A DNA stretch of 64,000 nt from Gnetum montanum (taxonomy: Eukaryota; Streptophyta; Gnetopsida; Gnetales; Gnetaceae), in NCBI GenBank assembly GCA_015680685.1, contig MNCI01006555.1:874215-938214 (forward strand), written 5' to 3'. A program made the translations under genes and the position numbers. The notes below the pieces were generated by a model. It was not told the origin of the DNA. It did no database searches and was given only the letters and a program-made list of their open reading frames with translations. Below, piece by piece: positions 45,400-58,779 of this stretch; within the stretch, counting starts at the first letter, position 1; every line of letters begins with the position of its first letter.

Positions 45400-46520
45400 C
45401 CTCTTTAGAGTATTTGAATTTTCTACAATCTATAATGTAAATAGTCACATAAACATTTATGTGTATACCACAATTACTACCTTGTACACTTCACTAGAAT
45501 GTCTTTTTATTAGAATTTATTTTCAACAACTTACTACTTCTCCCACTTTCACCTTCATGCACTATTGATTTATGTACAAGATTTTAGATACCTTTGGGCA
45601 TGTAGTAGCACCATGCCTAATTTCTCTACATCAAAAATAAATCCCTTGAAATCTATTATATGATCTTATGCTTTAACAATAGAATGTTCTCCCACTTCTA
45701 TCTATTCTAAAACCTCTTATGAAACATTCGGAATCATCACAATGTTTTGCTATGCTATTAGCTATAGTAGTTTTCCTTGGCATTGAGAAATTTTATTGCA
45801 TAGAATTTTGGCCTCTTTGAAATTAGCATATTTATTAACTAGATAAAGGTACCTACTTTGCAATTTTTCTTCAATACATACAACAAATTAATAAGCTTCT
45901 TTTCCTAATACTAGATTTATAATTAGCATCTCATCTTTGATGGCTACACAAAGACCCCTAGTCATTGAGATACATGATGCTTGCCTTCTTTAATAAATCC
46001 TACTTAAATGAAGAGATGATAAAGTTCTTCTATATACTCTTTAATAGACTTATTTAGGTACTTTAGCTCTTGCAATTTAAAACACAATACTACTATTTTA
46101 TCAACAAAAACTTACCTTTTAGCTTTTGTACTAGCCTCTCCTAGGTTTGAATTCTTTCCTTATCTGTTTACCTTCATTTCATTTATAACCTATCCCATCA
46201 AGTATTTGTAAAATCAATAAACTTCATTTGTGCAATCTTCACTTTTTTAACCTTCTCAATTTATTCAAGATTTAAATATGAATCCATCTCTTTGATCTAA
46301 TGAAGCAATGTATCTAGATCTAATCATTCATTATTTTAATAAACTTAAATTGGTATTGACCTTTCAATTTTTGACACTGTTGAGAAAAATATTTATTATT
46401 ATGGATCAACTTCTAGACCTTCACCTCTTTGCAATATCTCCTCTTCTATAACTTTCCATTTTCTTTCCTCTTCATCACTACTATCATGATTTGATATTTT
46501 CACATTACATCATTGATGGG
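45400..46520 (-). pseudogene. gag: Ty3-type gag remnant, opposite orientation
   Basis: On the - strand: ERLVQKLKGKFLL, SIKEYIEELYHLF, AIKDEMLIINLVLGKEAY and IEEKLQSRYLYL follow the chromovirus-like gag order (WExMKxKLKxKFLP, SVxEYxEEFYxL, IQDExxL....EAYxxALxxEEK). Near 45,580-45,620 a CREIRHGATTCPK segment is a CCHC knuckle with its first Cys lost. Highly decayed. Pol is not seen beyond 45,400, where the Athila-type gag begins. Confidence 0.62.
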
Positions 46521-46667
46521 AAATAATCTTTAATCTGATATCTAGATTTGGAATAATTTCCATTTCTTTAGTTATATTCAAAGGTGTACATCTCAAGGTA
46601 GTGCCATAACCTCTGACTTAGATTATTTTGGATGGAATTATAGTAAAGATAAAAGAAACTCAATGGA

Positions 46668-46680
46668 AACTCTAATACCA
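46668..46680 (-). other. Primer-binding site, initiator tRNA-Met type
   Basis: - strand TGGTATTAGAGTT, close to the common TGGTATCAGAGC. It lies upstream of the - strand gag, so an LTR should end just beyond (near 46,687, reading ACACCATTT). The LTR's other end could not be fixed. Confidence 0.6.
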
Positions 46681-46686
46681 AAATGG

Positions 46687-49600
46687 TGTAAGACACTAAA
46701 ATCATATTTATAAGTAGTAAAATTACACTTAAAAATAAACACAACTTAGCAAGATTATAATGAGAAAATTAAATTCTACTTTAATATAAAGACTTCATAA
46801 AATTACAAACATATCACTAGCACAAACTAACAAAACAGATAGTTCATTCCTTATAGTATTGTTCTACCTATGTTGCTTAGTTTATAAGAGCATCATTCTA
46901 ATTTTATAGAAGCTGCTAAAGGTTACATTAAAATTTTCCTATTATCAAAAAAACCAATAACTATCATTTATTTCCCATCTTTCCTTATAACAAATTTAAT
47001 GTAGAGATCTTGTTATGATCTTGACTCTATTCTACATTAGTTGCATTGTAATGAAGACCTATATCATTGTGAGTTATAAGCGTGAATGCCCACATTAAAG
47101 ATTTTTCTTGCATGAAAAATCTCTAAATCTTTTTTCATGTAAGTGATTTGAATCTCAATTGTTTGTCCCACATTTGATTTCAATCTTATTTTCTTCTTGA
47201 TTTTAATCTTCATATGTGCTTAACATAGGCTAAATTTCACATTTAAGATTTTTCCATGTATAATAGGTTATGGCAAGTATTACATATTTCTTTTTAGAAG
47301 GATAATTTTTCCATTATAGCCCTCAAAGAAAATATTTATGTAATAGTAATGTTATTCATTTTACACCTTTCCTTACCATTATTTTATAAACTAGTTTGTC
47401 TTGAGAAGAAAGAAACATATTGATGAAATATTAAATGTTTGAATACCTTTTCCTCTTTGGCATTCCAATTGTATTACATTTAATTAAATGAATTTATTTC
47501 AAACTCCATCCATAATCAGTTCAAGTTTATCATCAATTAGTCAATTTCCTTAAAAATTATGATGAGAGAAGAGGCCACCATTATATAGTATCTAGAAATG
47601 ATTTAGAGGATAGAATTCATTAATAATACCTTGGTATTACATTATCTAAATCTAAATTATCCATGTGATAGACTTGTTTCACCCAAGGATATAGATATTA
47701 TTTTCACCTATTTACATAATTTGGTTTCAAGGGCATATCAAGTTCTCTTTGAAAGAAAACCTAAGGAAAAATATTTGTCATTTATTGGATTGGTTATTAG
47801 AGGTATCTCAGAAGTGTCTAAGGTACAAGATGGAGTCCAAATTAAGTTATGAATTGATAAATGCTACTACAGGGAAAGGCAAGGTCATACTTAAAAAGGA
47901 AGAGATTCATAAATGGTAGAGGCCAATAGAGCTTTTGCAAATTATCTTTAATCCATAAGTAATAAGAAAGAAGGATTAAACTTATATTTAACTTAGACAT
48001 AGATCTTAGTTAGATCTATGTCTTAGATTAGAAAAAAATGATCATCTTGATGTCTTTATCTAATCTATGATAGACTCACTATCAAAATTGGTAGGATTCG
48101 ACATCCCTATCCTTCCCTAACTTGGGAGAGAACTATTAAGGTAGGTTAATAATTTGAGAATGGATTATTATAGGAGGCTATCTTCAAAATGTCATAGTTA
48201 TTAATTGAGAGCTAAAGGTTTAGGATCTTTTTCTATTCTTTTTCAATCTTTTTTATCTTCAAATACCATAAATATTTAGTAACGCAACATCATATCCAAT
48301 GATTTGCAAATAATTTAAATAAACCTAAAAATCATATGCACCCCCTATATCCTACCTCCCATAATCCTAAATATATAGCCTTGTTAGATCATGTTACTTA
48401 GGATAAAAATTATAAAAATTAAAATTAAAAAAAAATTAAAGAAAACTGATTAAACTAAAAATAATCCCCCATGTCCTAAGTACTATGTATCACCCTATAT
48501 ACTTTACACATCAAGTACCTTTACAACCTCAAATCAATAAAACAAAACAAAAATGTCCTAAAAAAACAAAACAATCTCAAATAATACAAAATAGAACTAA
48601 ATGTAAACTAACAACAATCTTCTATGTCCACGATTCTCTTACTACATAGTAACTCATTTCCACAATTGAAACATATATCCTAATCAAGAAATAAACTAAT
48701 ATTTCCTAATTCTATATCTACTATCCTTGGCACAGTGAAACAAAACAAACAAACAAAGTTCATAACTAATGTTTTTTCAGTAAATCTAATTTTTCTTTAG
48801 TAGATTTGATGTCTCTCTAACTAATTTGATTTTTTTGGTGGATCTAATTTTTCAATCTTTAATTATTCTCTAGTTAATGCAATCTCTCTAAAATTCTCCT
48901 ATGGAAGATTCTATATCACCTTCAATTTTTTCAATAGATGTTAAAATTTCTACTTATTCTATTGATGTAGAAATATTTATGTTAATTTTAAAATTTTTGA
49001 TTTATAAGATACTAAGAAAAAAATGAGATTCCTTCTTCTACTAATGTTAATGTAACTAAGATACTTAATTTTGTTCTTTCTAATAATGTATATGAGTTAC
49101 TGGTAGCTAATCTTACATCACAATATGCATTCATTTAAATTTTCAATTACTCTTGTTAGCATCCAAGTTTCACTGAATAGTTAATTCATATAATGAAAAA
49201 ACATGACACTAAATTCATTCATGCTAAGTGTTATGCTTCTTTTTTTCTGGATTTTGAGCTAGATAATGTTTCAATGGTGTAACATATTGTAGATATAGAG
49301 TCATTTATACATAAGTATTAGTCTTGATCATCCATAAGTGGACTCTAGATTTTGATGTTGAATCTAAAGAATATTTTAAAGCTCCATATTTTGTTGAATT
49401 TTTTTAAACAAGTATTGTTAGTCTTCTTGGTTCCATTAATATTATGAAATCTATTTCCATACCATTTAATTATCATAGGCATTTTTTTTTTGCTAAAATC
49501 AATCTTCATAACCATAGAAAAGAATTGATATTATAATTAGACAACAATACTTATATTTAGATAAGCACATATTATAATTTTCATAATTCTTATAACTTTT

Positions 49601-50180
49601 CTAATCATTAAGAACATTTATTTAATCCTTATCCTTTTTTTCTGAAAATAAAGATGCTAAGAAAAGAAAATATTTGAAGTGAAGCATAGAAAAAAATTTA
49701 ATGTTGAAGATATGAAAAATCAAGTTACTATTAAGGATAAGAATGATCAAATGATAATAAATAAACTAGAGAAAATAGAATCTTCTATGAATTTGTTTAG
49801 AGTAACTATTAATCAATCCAAGTAGAAAACTCATAAGAAATTTTTTTTTCATCTAATACAAATATTGTTAACTCAAAGAATAAACATTATATTAAGAAAT
49901 GACATCATACTCTAGAGCAACATTATGTAAACATTATATTTTTTTTGACATTATATTAAGAAATAGAATCTTCTATGAATTTTTTTTTGATCTTATGTTT
50001 TTAAGAAATGACATTATATTAAAAATTAATATAATAAACATTATATTAATTTTTTTTGACATCTTATGTAAAGAATCAAAACATAAGATCCCTTATGATG
50101 AACAATATAATATCCTATTCCAAATCAGAGCAACATTGTAATAAATATTATAGATAAATTATGTAATTAGCGTTTAAAAT
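46687..50180. other. Unassigned AT-rich region
   Basis: Its first few hundred bases are probably the LTR of the - strand Ty3-type remnant. One open stretch stands out: 47,631-47,852 on +, 73 residues with YLHNLVSRAYQVLFERKPKE and SFIGLVIRGISEVSKVQD, normal amino-acid mix but no family I recognise. A string GTTTGTCCCACATTTGAT near 47,160 resembles starts of some plant LTRs. Local shuffled repeats occur at 49.8-50.2 kb. Confidence 0.45.
49776..50160 (+). repeat. Locally shuffled short duplications
   Basis: AATAGAATCTTCTATGAATTT recurs in near-identical form at about 49,785 and 49,963, AAGAAATGACATYATA at about 49,894 and 50,003, and AAACATTATATT at several places, with poly-T runs between. The order suggests repeated slippage or template switching. 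Confidence 0.65.
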
Positions 50181-50189
50181 AAAGGAATA

Positions 50190-52260
50190 CCTCATTACAA
50201 GAAGTTATCGTTATTCATAGTACCCTTTAGGGGTTTAGCCTATAGTATTTAAGGACCCATAACTAGAGATTATGCTAAGCATGTTTTTGTGGATATGAGT
50301 AGATAAGTGATGAGAGTTGGGTGAAGTGGAATAAGTAGGGACTAATTACCCCTTTGGTCTTAAAGCCTAACCATGGTGGTGGAACTAGATTACCTCTAAG
50401 AGGGCTTACCAGCATAGGAAGATAATCCCAAGGTTCCTACCCAATCACTATTAATAAAGATTTATTTTTTTTTTCATTTTTCAAACAAAGCACATTTACC
50501 TTCATGATAAGTGCAATATTGAGTAAAGTATGATTAATTTTTATATTATTTTATTACACCAATGAATGAGATGTCATAATTAGTATAAAAGAAAACCAAG
50601 GTCTAGGATAAAAATTTAACCAAGAGAATATACTAAATAAACAACCTCTTAAAAATATTTATAAAGTATAAATTGAGGTACATGTATTTCAAGATGTAGG
50701 GAAAGAGGATTAGAATATATTATTTTGATGGAAGAAATAAATTTAAAGGTAGGATCCCATATTTATGAAGCATCATTTTTACATAAGTAATTTTGAATGA
50801 TACTCAATAGATATATTACTTTTTAAAAACCAAATGAACATGAGAAAGTAATTCATGGTAGAGTGCAGCTTAGTGATGAATAACCTTTTCACTGGTAGAG
50901 CATGCACTATCCAAGTCCTTAATATCATTCTCTATCCAAGCAATTTGCATATGCAAGGCCTCATACCAATAGGTGGCACTTTTCATGTCAATTTATAAAT
51001 TAAAAAAAATATTAGCAAATAGAAGAAAAATGAATTCTTCATAATCAATAATAATATTCAAGGAAGAGCATACCTCAAGATCAATCTTCTCTGATTTATT
51101 ATATGACAATCATTGAAATATGAGCTTTCCAATTTTTTAAGATTTTTTAAAAGGCTTACATCCTTTGGGAAAATTATCTCCTATGGGATGATGAAAGGAG
51201 ACTTCTCCACCCCTAACTTAGGTAAAGTCTTATCCAAAATTATGTTTGTTCTTAGATCAAGATGTGAAAATTTATTTAAGCTAACCGCTAAAATCCTTCT
51301 TCTAAACTTAATTCCTTAGAAGGTGAAGACCATGAAGGTACTCCTCCAAGTCATGATCCCATAAACTTAAGGATACAAGTGTATCTCTAGTTAGTAATGG
51401 TGGAGTTAATAAGCTATATGAAATTCATTGATTTATTGAAAGTTTGAATAAGGTGAGTATCAAAGGATCAACCAACCTAGATGAGAGGAGAAGAAATATT
51501 TAACCCATGCTTAGGATTATGATTCATGTCATTGATCCTAGGAGTAACACAAGGAGAAGAACCTTTTGAAGTTTGAACCTCTTTGAAAGGTTCTTTAGTG
51601 TTCTACTCCAAAGTCTTCCTAGCCCTTAAATTTTCATGTAGATATTATACCTCATGAAAAACCATCAATGGGAGAAATATTAAATCATTAACTAATAAAC
51701 TACAATAACAGAAAGTAAAATGAAGGAAGTAAGAATACCTCACTAGAAGTTTATAATTCCTATCTTAGGCCCTTCTTTGTAGATGATGAATCTCCTTGTC
51801 CACCTACACTATTAGTTTTACAATTCTTGACCTTTTTACTAGAATTACCTAATTGCATCTACTAGATGAAAAAAAATATATAAGGATATTAGTTAAATAA
51901 AAGAACCTTATTAATAATCTTAGAAATAAATTTGGAAACTTAAAGAGAGGTTGGGAGAGCCCAAGTCTAGATTTGCATCTATTATAACCTACATCCCCAT
52001 AGGATTTAGCTCCACTATAGGAGTAACATGCTTAGTATCTAGAATCCCTTGGGTAGATTTGATCATAGGCTATTGAGGTATTACTAGCAAAACCATAGTA
52101 AAAGATCGATAATCAACAAAATTTTCATATAACAAAAGATAATCTATTTATCTTACTCAATGATAAGGTCCTTCAGGTTCCCCACTACCCTTAAGATTTT
52201 TACATTGGTATGCAATGGCACAATCCTTGCTTAATACCAAAAATATGATCAAGGAAAAAA
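50190..52260 (-). pseudogene. Unidentified gene-like region with exon-like segments
   Basis: On the - strand, open segments are followed by donor-like GAG/GTAT at about 51,738, 51,655, 51,073 and 50,190, with one clear acceptor CATCTAGTAG/ATG before 51,850. Segments include TPIVELNPMGM (near 52.0 kb), QLGNSSKKVKNCKTNSVGGQ (51.85 kb), SHLDLRTNIILDKTLPKLGV (51.2 kb), WYEALHMQIAWIENDIKDLD (50.95 kb) and VSPLRGNLVPPPWLGFKTKG (50.4 kb). Codon use is not low-complexity. No family is recognised and stops occur. It may be a captured or duplicated host gene fragment. Confidence 0.4.
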
Positions 52261-52899
52261 AGATTCTCATGAGTAAGATCTAAGATTATGAATTACTCTT
52301 AATAATGATAAAATTGATCCTTATAATTACATAATATTAAGCACATAAAGAGGAGAGAAAGAAAAAACAATCTAGACTCTAAGGCATGTAAGGATTTTGG
52401 GTAGTTAAATAAAATCTCTTGAAAACATACACATCAATCAGATTTCTTACCCTCTTTTTACTCATGCAAAATATAATCATGTTAATCCATAACTCTAGTA
52501 TTATTTCATGACTAATACAACAGACTACCAATGATTAGCCAACATAAGTAAAAGTCATTAACATCACTTAAGTATTCCTTAGCATAGCATTGGGAAGGAA
52601 TTTGTTTAATATTAATATAATATAATATGTATTGTTGAAAAAAATTATGATCACAATGGAAATTAGTCTTACTAACTATATAATTTTTCCTCTAAAAATC
52701 AAAGTAATCTCTAAAAATAGTAGAAGTGATGTGAACTTTAAAATCATTAAAGAAAATCATACAATCTTTGGAGCTTAAGTAGTAACAAAAGTAATGACTC
52801 CAACTATCTAAATATCAAGAACAAAAGTTCCTATCTTAATATAAAAAGTATATTAAATTAGAAATATGGGAAAACCAAATATAAAACAAGAAGGATTAC

Positions 52900-53720
52900 T
52901 GATGAACCGCGATATTGCGTACGCGATATCACATACGCAATATTTCATCCACCATGCAATATCGCATACACGATATCGCGTCTTGCCTCATCTTGTATAA
53001 ATAAGAGGCAGCGCCCTTGGTTCAAAATAGTTAGATTTAGACCCTTAGCTAGACTCTTGCAGTTTTTTCATTCTAGAGTTAGAATTATTTCTTTATGCTT
53101 GCAGTAGGAGTCATAGAGTAAATGGATCTTTATTCAAGCAATTTGTACCTAAGCACAATTTTGTGTATGGTAATAAAGATGAACTTTATGATAAACCTTG
53201 TAGCATACAGATTAAGCTAATTAGTAATTAATGATTATTTAATGCTTTCCTAGTTAATTAATATCTCTCTCAACCTTCAACCCCCTTAGTTAAATACACT
53301 CAGTACGACCACTTCGAGCATGCGTGTAGCGCTTGGTAACCCAGTAATGATTAGCATTTGGTAATCCCAGTAGCGTTGCACTGGTTTAGGATGTGTATGA
53401 TAAGTGGGAACAGATACTGGTGTTAGGAATATTTAGAACTTAATTAATGAATAGTTAATGTAAGTTAGCCACTTAGTTCTCTCTCCCTCTCCTTTATTAG
53501 CAGAAGACATAAAAAAATACAAAAGCTATAAAAATCATATACCTCAAGCTTACTTAACTATACAACTATGAAAATACAAGTAAGTTTGGAAAGACAATGA
53601 TTGATTAACCCTAAGTGTTCCATTAAGGTGTATAAGCACTTGGTCCTTGGAGTTTGACCGAACTGCGCGTGAAACACTCATATTCATGTGGTGAGTGTAT
53701 GGGTACCTCGCCACTCATCA
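52900..53720 (+). repeat. 5' LTR (821 bp)
   Basis: TGATGAACCGCGATATTGCG to CGCCACTCATCA. A CpG-rich block of nested palindromes at 52,907-52,980 is built on CGATATTGCG, GCGTACGC and CGATATCGCG. TATAAATA at 52,996-53,003. CpGs are still present, which suggests a younger copy than its neighbours. Confidence 0.88.
52907..52980 (+). promoter_or_regulatory. Palindrome block upstream of LTR TATA box
   Basis: Nested dyads: GCGATATTGCGTACGCGATA, ACGCAATATT, GCAATATCGCATACACGATA, ending TCGCG. They lie 16 bp before TATAAATA. Likely binding sites for a regulator; inferred from position and symmetry. Confidence 0.5.
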
Positions 53721-53721
53721 T

Positions 53722-53739
53722 TGGTGCTGTTGCCGGGGA
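53722..53739 (+). other. Primer-binding site, tRNA-Asp type
   Basis: TGGTGCTGTTGCCGGGGA, 16 of 18 bases identical to the complement of the plant tRNA-Asp 3' end. Athila elements are known to use this tRNA. Confidence 0.88.
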
Positions 53740-53864
53740 CTTAGTTGTTTATGCGCTGTGTAGAACATAGGAAATCATTCATATTGTTGGAACATTAGAA
53801 CAAATCCTTAGGGTTAATCAAAGAAAGACGAGACAACAGTACATTGCACACCGAACAAGACAAG

Positions 53865-56200
53865 ATGTCTTCTTCTTTGCATAAGAGCACTTCATCGCCT
53901 AGGACTAACACAAGAGGCAGTCGATAGCATAATATACATAACCAGGATCCACTAGTTCCTCAATAGTTTCATATGGTATATACTCATCCTGATGAGTATG
54001 TATCCGATTTCACCCTTATTCTCCACCAAGATGAACAACTGCGTTGGAGAGACTTGGAGGATAACATAGTGTTGCCTCCACACTGATCAGTTCCCAACAT
54101 GCTCCTTTTTTCTTCTCACATGAATAGGCATGCCGCTTTTATATGCAAAATACATTGCATGCAATCATGAATCAAGAGACTATCATCCCACAGAAGCACA
54201 ATGTCAAAGGAACTTGCGACAGGAGAGATACCATACATCTTTGAAGGGTAAATGGCCTCATGACGCTCTGCACGTTTTGACAGAAATTGAGGATGGTGAA
54301 CCTACTTCAATAGGTTCCCCATGAAATGATGTTCCACCTCCTGACATTGGTTAGGGGGTGGTGTATCAGAACCTCCACTCCACTATTCACAACCTTGGTT
54401 CTGATACCAATGAACATGAAGTGTTCAACGAAGGAACACAAACACATGATAAGGGTAGACGTTCTGATCGTGATCATGATTGAGGCTAAGACCATCAAAG
54501 AGAAGGTAGAAAACACCATCATGGCAATGGTTCTCATTCTTATTTACCTTCATCATCATCTTCACCCTCTCCTTTAGTGTCCAGATGCAGTCATAGGGAA
54601 ACCAATCATGAGGATAAGGGAAAACAAAGTGAAAGTCATTGACGAGATAGTCGAGAATGAGGATGAGGAAACTCTAAAGAATCAAGGCATAGAAGAAGTG
54701 AGAGTAGGGAACTAGGTAGAAACCATAGAAGCTATGAACGAGATGATCAAGAAGAACCCCTAATTGCAACTAGAAGCATGCTAGATATAATGGAGGACGT
54801 AAGAGTTCCAACAAGGCATCAAAAGGATATTAGGATCAAGAGGTTAGACATAAAAAACATCCCATGATTTGAAGGGGGATACAACGCTGATCCTCAAAAT
54901 CATTTACAAGAATTCCACGATGCATGTGCCTTGCAAAACATAGAAAAAAAATGGTAAAAACTGAAGTTATTCCTAAGGACACTAGTCAAAGAAGCTGAAA
55001 GCTAGTACCGGTCCTTAGAACTGGAATCCATTCGGAGGTGGAGTACAATGTTAGAACTGTTCAATGATAAGTACCAAATGTACACCCGAGTGTCTAACCT
55101 CCAGAAGAAAATCCAAGGATGGAAGCAAGAAAATAATGAACCCTTGGATGCTACCATGGGCTACTATTATGCACTATTACATCATTGCCCTGGCCATGGT
55201 TATTTGTAGCAGGATCAACTATGCCATCTCGTGGATGGACTTAGGCATGAAACAAGAAGAACCCTTAGGACGTATGCCCAAGGAAGGTTATCGGAGCATA
55301 GGTCTTATCAAATTCATAGACTACTAGAGCAAGTTGCGAAAGAAGAAGGTGAGTTACGGAAGAGAGAGAAAGTGCAGAAGAATACAACCAAGATCCTTCA
55401 CTCCGAAAAAGGGGAGTGAGATTTTGTGAGGAGGAAGAAGAGTCACCACTTGAAGAGATGGTGAATAGGAAAACTTTTCTTCTCCAAAAGTTAACATCAG
55501 AAGTATCAACAAAGGTAGATAAAATGTGGGACTCCCTGGATAGTAGGTTTAAAAATGTTCTTAAAATTGTATAGGAGTCTAGGTAGTGAGGTAGTGACTA
55601 CGACAAAAAGAAAAAGAGAGAAGTGGAAAATACACGTAACAATGGTAAGGGGAAAATGGCCATCACAGAAGAGGTTGTGGATTTAGATACAGACAATGAT
55701 AGTGGATGCAAGATATGCCAATACGACCATCCTAAGGGATGTTGCCTAGTGATCTCACATCTACAAGAGTCTAGGGTGTATGCACTCAACCCACGACTAA
55801 ATAAATGGCAAGCACCCCGACGGTTACCTTATCCCCAAGGTAACCCAAGGCAGTTCCACCAACCTTCAACATATTATCCAAGTGGAACTCCACCACAACT
55901 CGTTGAGCAACATCAATAGTGGCAATAGCCATAGTCATGGGGGATGCCATCACCAAGGCAACAATACCCATATGGCTACTACGTGCAGCATCCAATCTCT
56001 CCACATGACTCTATTAGTCACATTGCACCACAACATCACTACCAAGCTCATGAGTATCATAGAACTCCTTCTCCTAGGGGAGATAACCCAAAAAAATACC
56101 ATCCTTCAAATCCATCCATAGCTCTCACACCAATAGCTCCATTACAACCTGCTCCAGCAATGCAAGGGGAACTCCCTACTCAACCGTAGCAACGCAATGC
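53865..56200 (+). pseudogene. gag: gag of Athila-type element
   Basis: ATG at 53,865 starts SSSLHKSTSSPRTNTRGS. The head is frameshifted between 54.1 and 54.6 kb. The core reads FEGGYNADPQNHLQEFHDAC, STMLELFNDKYQMYTRVSNL, NEPLDATMGYYYALLHHCPG and LVDGLRHETRRTLRTYAQG. A knuckle CKICQYDHPKGCC lies at 55,707-55,745 (C-x2-C-x3-H-x3/4-C, the Athila-style spacing). A Pro/Gln/His-rich tail follows to about 56,200. Several stops, so not functional. Confidence 0.82.
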
Positions 56201-56399
56201 CACAAGGGCTGTAAATCATCAACCCATTGTTGGTTCTAACAACCATATGAAGAAAAGACCTTTCTTCAGAACCAATAGTCCAACCAAGCCCTTACAACCA
56301 CAAGTGGTTGAACCTTTGAATGCCTCCCCATCAAATAAAGCTTCAAAGCTCCCTTTGAACCAAACACCAAGCTCAACGCATACAGTTATGTTAACACAT

Positions 56400-56940
56400 G
56401 TCATTATTAACTAGATCAATGTTGGCCACCTTCCTAGGAAATTTTCTAATCCTGGAAGCCCTCTGCTCTATCTCCAAATTGTTGAGAATGAGCCATGTAA
56501 AGCTCTTCTGGATTCAGGTTCTGGAGTCAACTTAATATTGCAAGAAATGTACAAAGCCTGGAACCTACCTCCATTAAAGAAGAGAAATATTCACCTAGAG
56601 CTGGCCAACCAGTCCATCACTATTCCCTTGGGACTAGTAGAGGACACCGTCACCACTGTGTGTGGGTGGTCATACCCAGCTGATTTCCTAGTGATACAAG
56701 TGAATAACAGTAAAGGGGACTTTCCAATAATAATGGGAAGGGCATGACTAAGTACTATAGATGCACATCTAGGAACCTGTGATCTTTCCTTGAAAATATC
56801 TGAGGAAAATTTTTTTGGAAAGATCGAGAAGAAGAAGGTTCCATGCATTGCATACAATGATATAGGGTGCAATTACGTGCATAGATCATGGGTTGTGCAA
56901 AGTTTAGCATTGCTTGCATGAAACTAGTGTGCACAAAACA
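56400..56940 (+). pseudogene. pro: Aspartic protease of Athila-type element
   Basis: CKALLDSGSGVNLI gives the active-site DSG; ADFLVI and FPIIMGRA, then a stop before LSTIDAH, match the rest of the family's fold (I-x-G-R-x-F-L). Open frame 56,538-56,747. The one stop (TGA for TGG) lies in the G-R-x-W/F-L motif. Confidence 0.82.
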
Positions 56941-56999
56941 TTAACATACAAAAGTGCCTATATGCAACAGCCACATGACAAGAAGACACCCAGTGGCTA

Positions 57000-58740
57000 A
57001 TAGTTGGTCAAGAGAGCAACTCACTAATGTGCATGAAACTAATTGAGGGAATAGATTGCGCTTACATTGAAAGCATAGACATACTAGATCAAGTCTACTA
57101 CCAACTTCCAAGCCTTAACCTTGAAAACATCAACTAGGAGAAGTTGGAAATTCCTGAAAAATTCAAACAAGAGCCCCTAGAATTGAAGCCATTACCCATT
57201 GGTCTGGAATATATGATTCTTGAAAATGGAAAATTAGCAATCATCAACGCAAGACTTGCTTCCAAACAAAAAGGAAGATTGTTGAAGGTAATAAACAAGT
57301 GGTCAAAAGCCTTTTCCTGGTCACATCCTGAATTAACTGGAATAGATCCTAGGATATGCCAACATAGGATTTACACTACCCCCTCCATGAAACCTTGAAA
57401 ACAATTGTAGAGGCGATTGAACCAAAAATTGAAGCAAGTAGTAAAAGAATAAATAGAATAGCTTCTTAAGGCTGGGTTCATATATCCCATTGCTAATAGC
57501 GAATGGATTAGCCCTCTGGTAATCATGCCTAAAAAGGGAGGCAAATGGAGGGTGTGCAAAGATTTTAGGCCGCTAAACATGGCAACATTTAAGGATCACT
57601 TTCCATTGCCATTCATTGACCAAGTCTTAGACACCATAGTAGGGCATCGTTATTATAGTTTTCTGGATGGCAATAGCGGATACAACCAAATACAGATAGT
57701 CCCAGAAGACCAAGCCAAGACAACGTTCACCAGTCTTTGGAGAACGTTTGCATATAAAAAAATGCCATTTGGCTTGTGTAATGCTCCTTCTATGTTTCAA
57801 TGCCTAGTTCTAAGCATATTCCAACATCAGATAGGGAATGGAGTGGAAGTATTTATGGACGACTTCTCCACCTATGGAACAAGTTTTGATCAAGCCTTGG
57901 ACTGATTAGAGCAAGTGTTGAAAAGATGCGTAGAAACCAATCTAAGGCTCAATTGGCAGAAAAGCCATTTAATGGTCTAAGAAGACATAGTATTTGGGCA
58001 TAAGGTTTCACATGCAGGAATAGAGGTAGATCCAGATAAAATTAGGATTATCTAAGGAATCACCCGTCAACCGGAAACTATCAAAGACATTTGGTCGTTC
58101 CTTGGACACACTGGCTACTATAGGAGATTCATTGAGAACTTCTCCAAGATTTCCAAATCATTGGTAGAGCTAACAAAGAAGGACGTACCTTTTGAGTGGA
58201 CCAGGGAATGTGAACGAGCATTCCAAACCTTGAAACGAAAGCTAGTAGAAACTCCCATCCTACAAGCTCCTGACTAGTGTAGACCATTTCACATTATGAC
58301 TGACACATCCAATTATGCCTTAGGAGCCATACTTACATAGTTATATGACCAAAAATGCCCTTACTACATCCCTTGTGCAAGTAGAAGTATCGCTAGTGCA
58401 TAACTTAACTACACAACTATAGAGAAGGAATTAATGGCTATAGTGTTTGCATTGGATAAGTTTAGGCACTATGTGTTAGATTACAAAGTGTTCATCCACA
58501 TGGATCATAGTACAATATGGTTCCTTATGAACAAGCCAACAGTTAGCCCTCGTATTATACGGTGGTTGGTAATTCTATAGGAGTTTGATCTAACAATGAT
58601 CAATTGGAAAGGCACCGAGTATGTAGTTGCAGATCATTTATCTCGGTTGCACTGGGACAACAAAGAGGAGGAATATGTAATGTTTGTTCATTTTCTTGAT
58701 GAAGCCCTCTTTGTCGGTGTAGTGAATACCAACTACCCAC
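57000..58740 (+). pseudogene. RT: RT and RNase H of Athila-type element
   Basis: ELKPLPIGLEYMILEN, then AFSWSHPELTGIDPRICQHR lead into RT: WISPLVIMPKKGGKWRVCKD, FLDGNSGYNQIQIVPEDQAK, YKKMPFGLCNAPSMFQC and EVFMDDFSTYG, with the catalytic DD intact (57,858-57,863). The connection has SFLGHTGYYRRFIENFSKIS. RNase H has FHIMTDTSNYALGAIL, YTTIEKELMAIVFALDKFRH and VVADHLSRLHW, so its acidic residues are present too. About eight stops, mostly C>T types. The FMDDFS signature is typical of Athila. Confidence 0.93.
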
Positions 58741-58779
58741 GGAGATGAACTAGTATAGTAGCATTTTCACCTATCTCCT

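Noticed and set aside
46687-47500. Exact LTR boundaries for the - strand Ty3-type remnant
   Set aside because: The primer site is clear but no convincing TG start or partner LTR was found, so no LTR is called.
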